Source: Mediterraneibacter faecis JCM 15917
GTDB taxonomy: Bacteria > Bacillota > Clostridia > Lachnospirales > Lachnospiraceae
Length of the DNA: 64,000 bases
Direction: 5' to 3'
Assembly (NCBI GenBank): GCA_001312505.1
Contig: BBDW01000001.1
Coordinates: 1 to 64,000 of the forward strand
The notes below the pieces were generated by a model. The model made no database searches, was not told the origin of the DNA, and saw nothing but the letters and a program-made list of their open reading frames with translations. This document shows, piece after piece, positions 60,883 through 64,000 of the stretch. Position numbers and translations under genes: made by a program. Position 1 is the stretch's first letter. Each line of letters opens with the position of its first letter.

Positions 60883-62066
60883 TTTCAAAAAAAATGGAAA
60901 ACATGGTAGCGAACAGTTCTGCAATCCGTGCGATGTTTGAAGAGGGCAACCGTCTTGCAGCAAAATACGGAGCAGAGAATGTATTTGACTTCAGTTTGGG
61001 AAATCCGAATGTTCCGGCACCGGAAGCGGTAAAGAAAGCAATGATCGAGATCCTTTCCGAAGAGGATCCGATCGTGCTTCACGGTTATACGAACAGCAAT
61101 GCAGGTTATGAGGATGTGAGACAGGCAGTTGCTGATTCCTTAAATGAACGCTTTGGAACAGACTTCGCTTCCCGCAATATTACGATGACAGTCGGAGCAG
61201 CAGGAGGTCTTAATGTGATTTTGAAATCACTGCTGAATCCAGGTGATGAAGTTGTTGTGTTTGCTCCTTATTTTGGAGAATACAGAAGCTATACGGATAA
61301 TTATGACGGTGTGATCGTAGAGATATCTCCGGATACAGAGACATTCCAGCCAAAGCTTGATGAGTTTGAGAAAAAGCTGTCGCCAAAGACAAAGGCAGTC
61401 ATCGTTAATACGCCGAATAATCCGACAGGTGTTGTTTATTCCGAAGGGACGATCCAGAAGCTGGCAGCGATTCTTGAGAAGAAACAGAAAGAATTTGGAA
61501 CAGAGATTTATCTGATCTCAGATGAACCATACAGAGAACTTGCATATGACGGAGTGGAAGTTCCATATCTCACAAAGTATTATGCAAATACAGTTGTAGG
61601 ATATTCTTTCAGTAAATCACTTTCTCTTCCGGGAGAACGTATCGGTTATCTTGTAATTCCGGATGAAGTGGCAGACAGTGAGAAACTGAACGCCGCAGCT
61701 AACGTTGCAACGAGAATTCTTGGATTTGTCAATGCACCGACACTGCAGCAGAAAGTGGTGAAGGCATGTCTGAATGAGAAGACAGATATTTCATATTATG
61801 ACAGAAACAGAGAGACTCTTTATAATGGATTGAAAGAACTTGGATTTGAGTGCATCAAACCGGAAGGAGCATTTTATCTCTTTGTAAAATCACCGGTTGC
61901 AGATGAAAAAGAATTTTGTAATACCGCGAAGAAATACAATATTCTGATCGTTCCGGGAAGCTCTTTTGGATGTCCCGGATATGTCAGAATGGCGTATTGT
62001 GTAGCATATGAAACAATTGTAAATGCACTTCCAAAATTTGCGGAGCTTGCGAGAGAGTATAGATAG
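60879..62066 (+). CDS. PLP-dependent aminotransferase, class I/II (aspartate aminotransferase-like)
   Basis: 395 residues, intact. FDFSLGNPNVPAPEAV at the N-terminus, VNTPNNPTGVVYS, YLISDEPYREL, and the PLP lysine in YSFSKSLSLPGERIGYLV. The closest clostridial group is annotated as aspartate or branched-chain aminotransferase; the amino donor cannot be fixed. Coupled to the DUF2156 gene by ATGA and 10 bases before hisC-like gene. Confidence 0.9.
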   Translation: MISKKMENMVANSSAIRAMFEEGNRLAAKYGAENVFDFSLGNPNVPAPEAVKKAMIEILSEEDPIVLHGYTNSNAGYEDVRQAVADSLNERFGTDFASRNITMTVGAAGGLNVILKSLLNPGDEVVVFAPYFGEYRSYTDNYDGVIVEISPDTETFQPKLDEFEKKLSPKTKAVIVNTPNNPTGVVYSEGTIQKLAAILEKKQKEFGTEIYLISDEPYRELAYDGVEVPYLTKYYANTVVGYSFSKSLSLPGERIGYLVIPDEVADSEKLNAAANVATRILGFVNAPTLQQKVVKACLNEKTDISYYDRNRETLYNGLKELGFECIKPEGAFYLFVKSPVADEKEFCNTAKKYNILIVPGSSFGCPGYVRMAYCVAYETIVNALPKFAELAREYR

Positions 62067-62076
62067 AGGTAGTACC

Positions 62077-63146
62077 ATGGCTGTAAGAGAAGAACTTTTG
62101 AGAAATATACGTAGCGTAGAACATATGTACCGGGCGAGCAGCCACAGCATAAGGTTGTGAAACTGAATACAAATGAGAATCCATATCCACCGGCACCGGG
62201 GGGGGTGGAACGTGTTCTGAAAGAGATGGACACAGACCGTTTTCGACTGTATCCAGATCCAACTGCGGACGAACTCGTTGGAAGTCTCGCAGATTATTAT
62301 GGTGTAGGGAAAGACCAGGTCTTTGTAGGAGTTGGATCTGATGATGTGATTTCGATGTGTTTCCTCACATTTTTCAATTCAGATCTTCCAATTCTTTTCC
62401 CGGATATTACATATTCATTTTATAAAGTCTGGGCAGAATTGTATCGGATTCCATATCATTGTCCAAAGCTTGATGAAAGCTTTAAGATTGTGAAAGAGGA
62501 TTATTATGCTGAAAACGGCGGAATTATTTTCCCGAATCCAAATGCGCCGACAGCAATTTATGAAGATCTTGAATTTGTAGAAGATATCTTAAAGCAGAAC
62601 AGGAATTCTATCGTGATCGTAGATGAGGCGTATATTGATTTTGCGGGAAGATCTGCGATGGAACTGATCGATAAATATGATAATCTTATTGTGACACAGA
62701 CTTTCTCAAAGGCAAGAAGTATGGCTGGTATGCGAATCGGATATGCAATCTCGAATCCAGATCTGATCCGCTGCCTGAATGATGTGAAATATTCTTTTAA
62801 CTCTTACACGATGAATCAGACAGCTCTTGCCTGTGGTGTGGAAGCGGTTGAAGACAAAGCATATTTTGAAGAAGGAGTTCGTAAAATAGTTGAAACAAGA
62901 GAATGGGCAAAAGAAGAGCTCAGGAAACTTGGTTTTGTTTTCCCGGATGCAAAGGCGAATTTTATTTTTGCAAGACATCCAGAGGTTGATGCGAATGAAC
63001 TTTTCCAGGCTTTGAAAGAGAATAATATCTTTGTCAGACATTGGAATGCACCACGAATCGATCAGTATCTGAGAATTACAATTGGTACAAGAGAAGAGAT
63101 GGCGACGCTTTTTGATTTTTTGAGAACATATATAAAGGAGAAATAA
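62077..63146 (+). CDS. hisC: Histidinol-phosphate aminotransferase (frameshifted)
   Basis: 356 residues after repair. Family segments KLNTNENPYPPAPGVERVL, VGVGSDDVI, FPDITYSFY, VIVDEAYIDFAG, the PLP lysine in TQTFSKARSMAGMRIGYAI, and RITIGTREEM. The frame is lost at 62122 (GAACAT for GAACCAT), which restored gives NIRSVEPYVPGEQPQHKVV. An eight-G run (62198-62205) adds one Gly in APGGVERV. No other his genes are in view, although a HisJ-type phosphatase is encoded at 6264-7090. Confidence 0.93.
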
Positions 63147-63150
63147 CTGA

Positions 63151-63660
63151 ATGAGTGAAGCTTTGATCAACTGGTTTATGGTGACACTGGGCGGAAAGGT
63201 CGGTAAGGAATTTATTCTTTTCCTGATCTCAATGGTTCCGATTCTGGAATTGCGTGGAGGACTGCTTGCAGCAGGACCGGCATTTTTGAATGTGGAACTT
63301 GCAAAAGCAGTACCTATCTGTGTGATTGGAAATCTTGTTCCAATTCCATTCATCCTTTTACTGATCACAAAGATCTTTGACTGGATGAAAGGAACGAAGC
63401 GTTTGAAGCCGATGGTGGAGAAGCTGGAGAAGAAGGCAATGAGTAAAAGTGACAAGATAGAGAAATATGAATTCTGGGGTCTTGTACTTTTTGTTGGAAT
63501 TCCTCTTCCTGGAACAGGAGCGTGGACAGGATCACTGATCGCAGCTCTGCTTGGAATCCGCTTTAGAAAAGCTTTTCCGGCAGTTGTTGTTGGTGTCTGC
63601 CTCGCAGCATTTATTATGTCAGTCATTTCCTATGGAATTATTGGCGGTATTTTTGGATAA
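63151..63660 (+). CDS. COG2426 small multi-drug export-like membrane protein
   Basis: 169 residues with about four hydrophobic segments (about 15-40, 45-70, 105-130 and 135-165). The motifs SMVPILELRGGLLAA and FVGIPLPGTGAWTGSLIAALLG, repeated in character as in DedA/COG2426 half-repeats, are clear. Transport function is only predicted. Starts four bases after the hisC stop. Confidence 0.85.
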   Translation: MSEALINWFMVTLGGKVGKEFILFLISMVPILELRGGLLAAGPAFLNVELAKAVPICVIGNLVPIPFILLLITKIFDWMKGTKRLKPMVEKLEKKAMSKSDKIEKYEFWGLVLFVGIPLPGTGAWTGSLIAALLGIRFRKAFPAVVVGVCLAAFIMSVISYGIIGGIFG

Positions 63661-63687
63661 GATAAATATGCAAAGGAAGTGATTCTT

Positions 63688-64000
63688 ATGTTACTGAAAG
63701 ATAATGAAGAAAAGAGAAATATAGCCTGGAGAACAGTTATGACGGTTACTTCAGTTCTGATCATTCTGATCGTTGTTTTTTTCGCTGTGAAGCTTTTTAC
63801 TTCCAATCCTCTGACAGGAAATTGGGAGAACACAGATGATGGAATGAAGCTGACGATCAAGAATAACGGAACAATGGATATTGTGCAGGCTTTGGACGAG
63901 AGTACAGTCAGCGTTCCTGTTGATTATACAATTGATATGGAACATAAGCGTTTTGCAATTCATGTGAACGAAGAAAAGATAGCAAAACAGGCTGAAAAAA
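63688..64000 (+). CDS. Membrane-anchored protein of unknown function (cut by window end)
   Basis: At least 104 residues, continuing past the window. An N-terminal cytoplasmic stretch (about 18 residues) leads to one membrane segment (VMTVTSVLIILIVVFFAVKL), then an extracytoplasmic part starting TSNPLTGNWENTDDGMKLTI. The LTGNWEN-type opening is seen in lipocalin-like and DUF5640-type extracellular domains of Firmicutes, but I do not recognise the protein with certainty. The ribosome site is CAAAGGAAGTG. Confidence 0.65.
   Translation, partial: MLLKDNEEKRNIAWRTVMTVTSVLIILIVVFFAVKLFTSNPLTGNWENTDDGMKLTIKNNGTMDIVQALDESTVSVPVDYTIDMEHKRFAIHVNEEKIAKQAEK

Overview
The window is a chromosomal stretch of a low-to-mid GC Firmicute, most likely a gut Lachnospiraceae member (the Blautia / Dorea / Mediterraneibacter neighbourhood). 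This placement is an inference from protein style and from clusters typical of that family: Rrf2-iscS-iscU-mnmA-hisJ-like, nudF-spoIIM, yceD-rpmF-plsX-acpP-rnc-smc-ftsY, and rho-rpmE-yqhQ-prmC-prfA. spoIIM and a SpoVB-type flippase suggest sporulation ancestry. The content is almost entirely housekeeping. I see no phage, IS transposase, CRISPR array, toxin-antitoxin pair or recognisable defence system.

Layout. 0-3 kb: nudF, spoIIM and a convergent SpoVB-like flippase. 3-7 kb: Fe-S and tRNA-thiolation operon under an Rrf2 regulator. 7-13 kb: glycolysis (gap, pgk, tpiA, mtnN, gpmI). 13-15 kb: greA, a phosphatase and an unknown 80-residue membrane protein, then about 770 bp without genes that holds two long imperfect palindromes. 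16-20 kb: a giant fused acyl-CoA dehydratase activase-like protein. 20-25 kb: a Derlin-like rhomboid homologue, pyk, a TrmB-type regulator overlapping a diaminopimelate decarboxylase gene, and tRNA-Leu(CAA). 25-26.5 kb: a Cro/CI-type repressor facing a small ORF whose promoter carries an evident palindromic operator. 26.7-34.7 kb: polA, coaE, a YycJ-type hydrolase, ACT-domain protein, DUF711 protein, degV, tmcAL. 35-37 kb: pta-ackA. 37.5-46 kb: yceD to ilvA. 46-50 kb: galK-galT with a divergent AraC regulator. 50-55 kb: polysaccharide deacetylase, rarA, and the convergent mae-yhcC-DUF4364 operon. 55-64 kb: rho, rpmE, yqhQ, prmC, prfA, a DUF2156 protein, two aminotransferases, a COG2426 membrane protein and a truncated membrane-anchored protein.

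The dominant anomaly is sequence quality. At least 22 single-run length changes break 18 genes, many of them essential (gap, polA, smc, rho, galT, hisC). In addition about 33 G or C runs of 6-8 bases occur. Where homology allows a judgement, nearly all look like 4- or 5-base runs lengthened by exactly three, adding one Gly or Pro to conserved proteins. The same +3 is visible in one arm of a non-coding terminator stem. I read this as sequencing or assembly error, not biology. Broken genes are annotated as single intact CDSs with the inferred fault position. Protein lengths given for them are after removing the frame fault, but with the extra Gly/Pro left in.

The most interesting biological structure is non-coding. 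There is a 142-143 bp element with perfect 12-bp terminal inverted repeats and two internal hairpins, placed just upstream of nudF and greA, with degenerate relatives through the window. Three very long hairpins (about 200-350 bp) lie between convergent genes. One about 50-bp terminator-like hairpin is reused after pyk and tmcAL.
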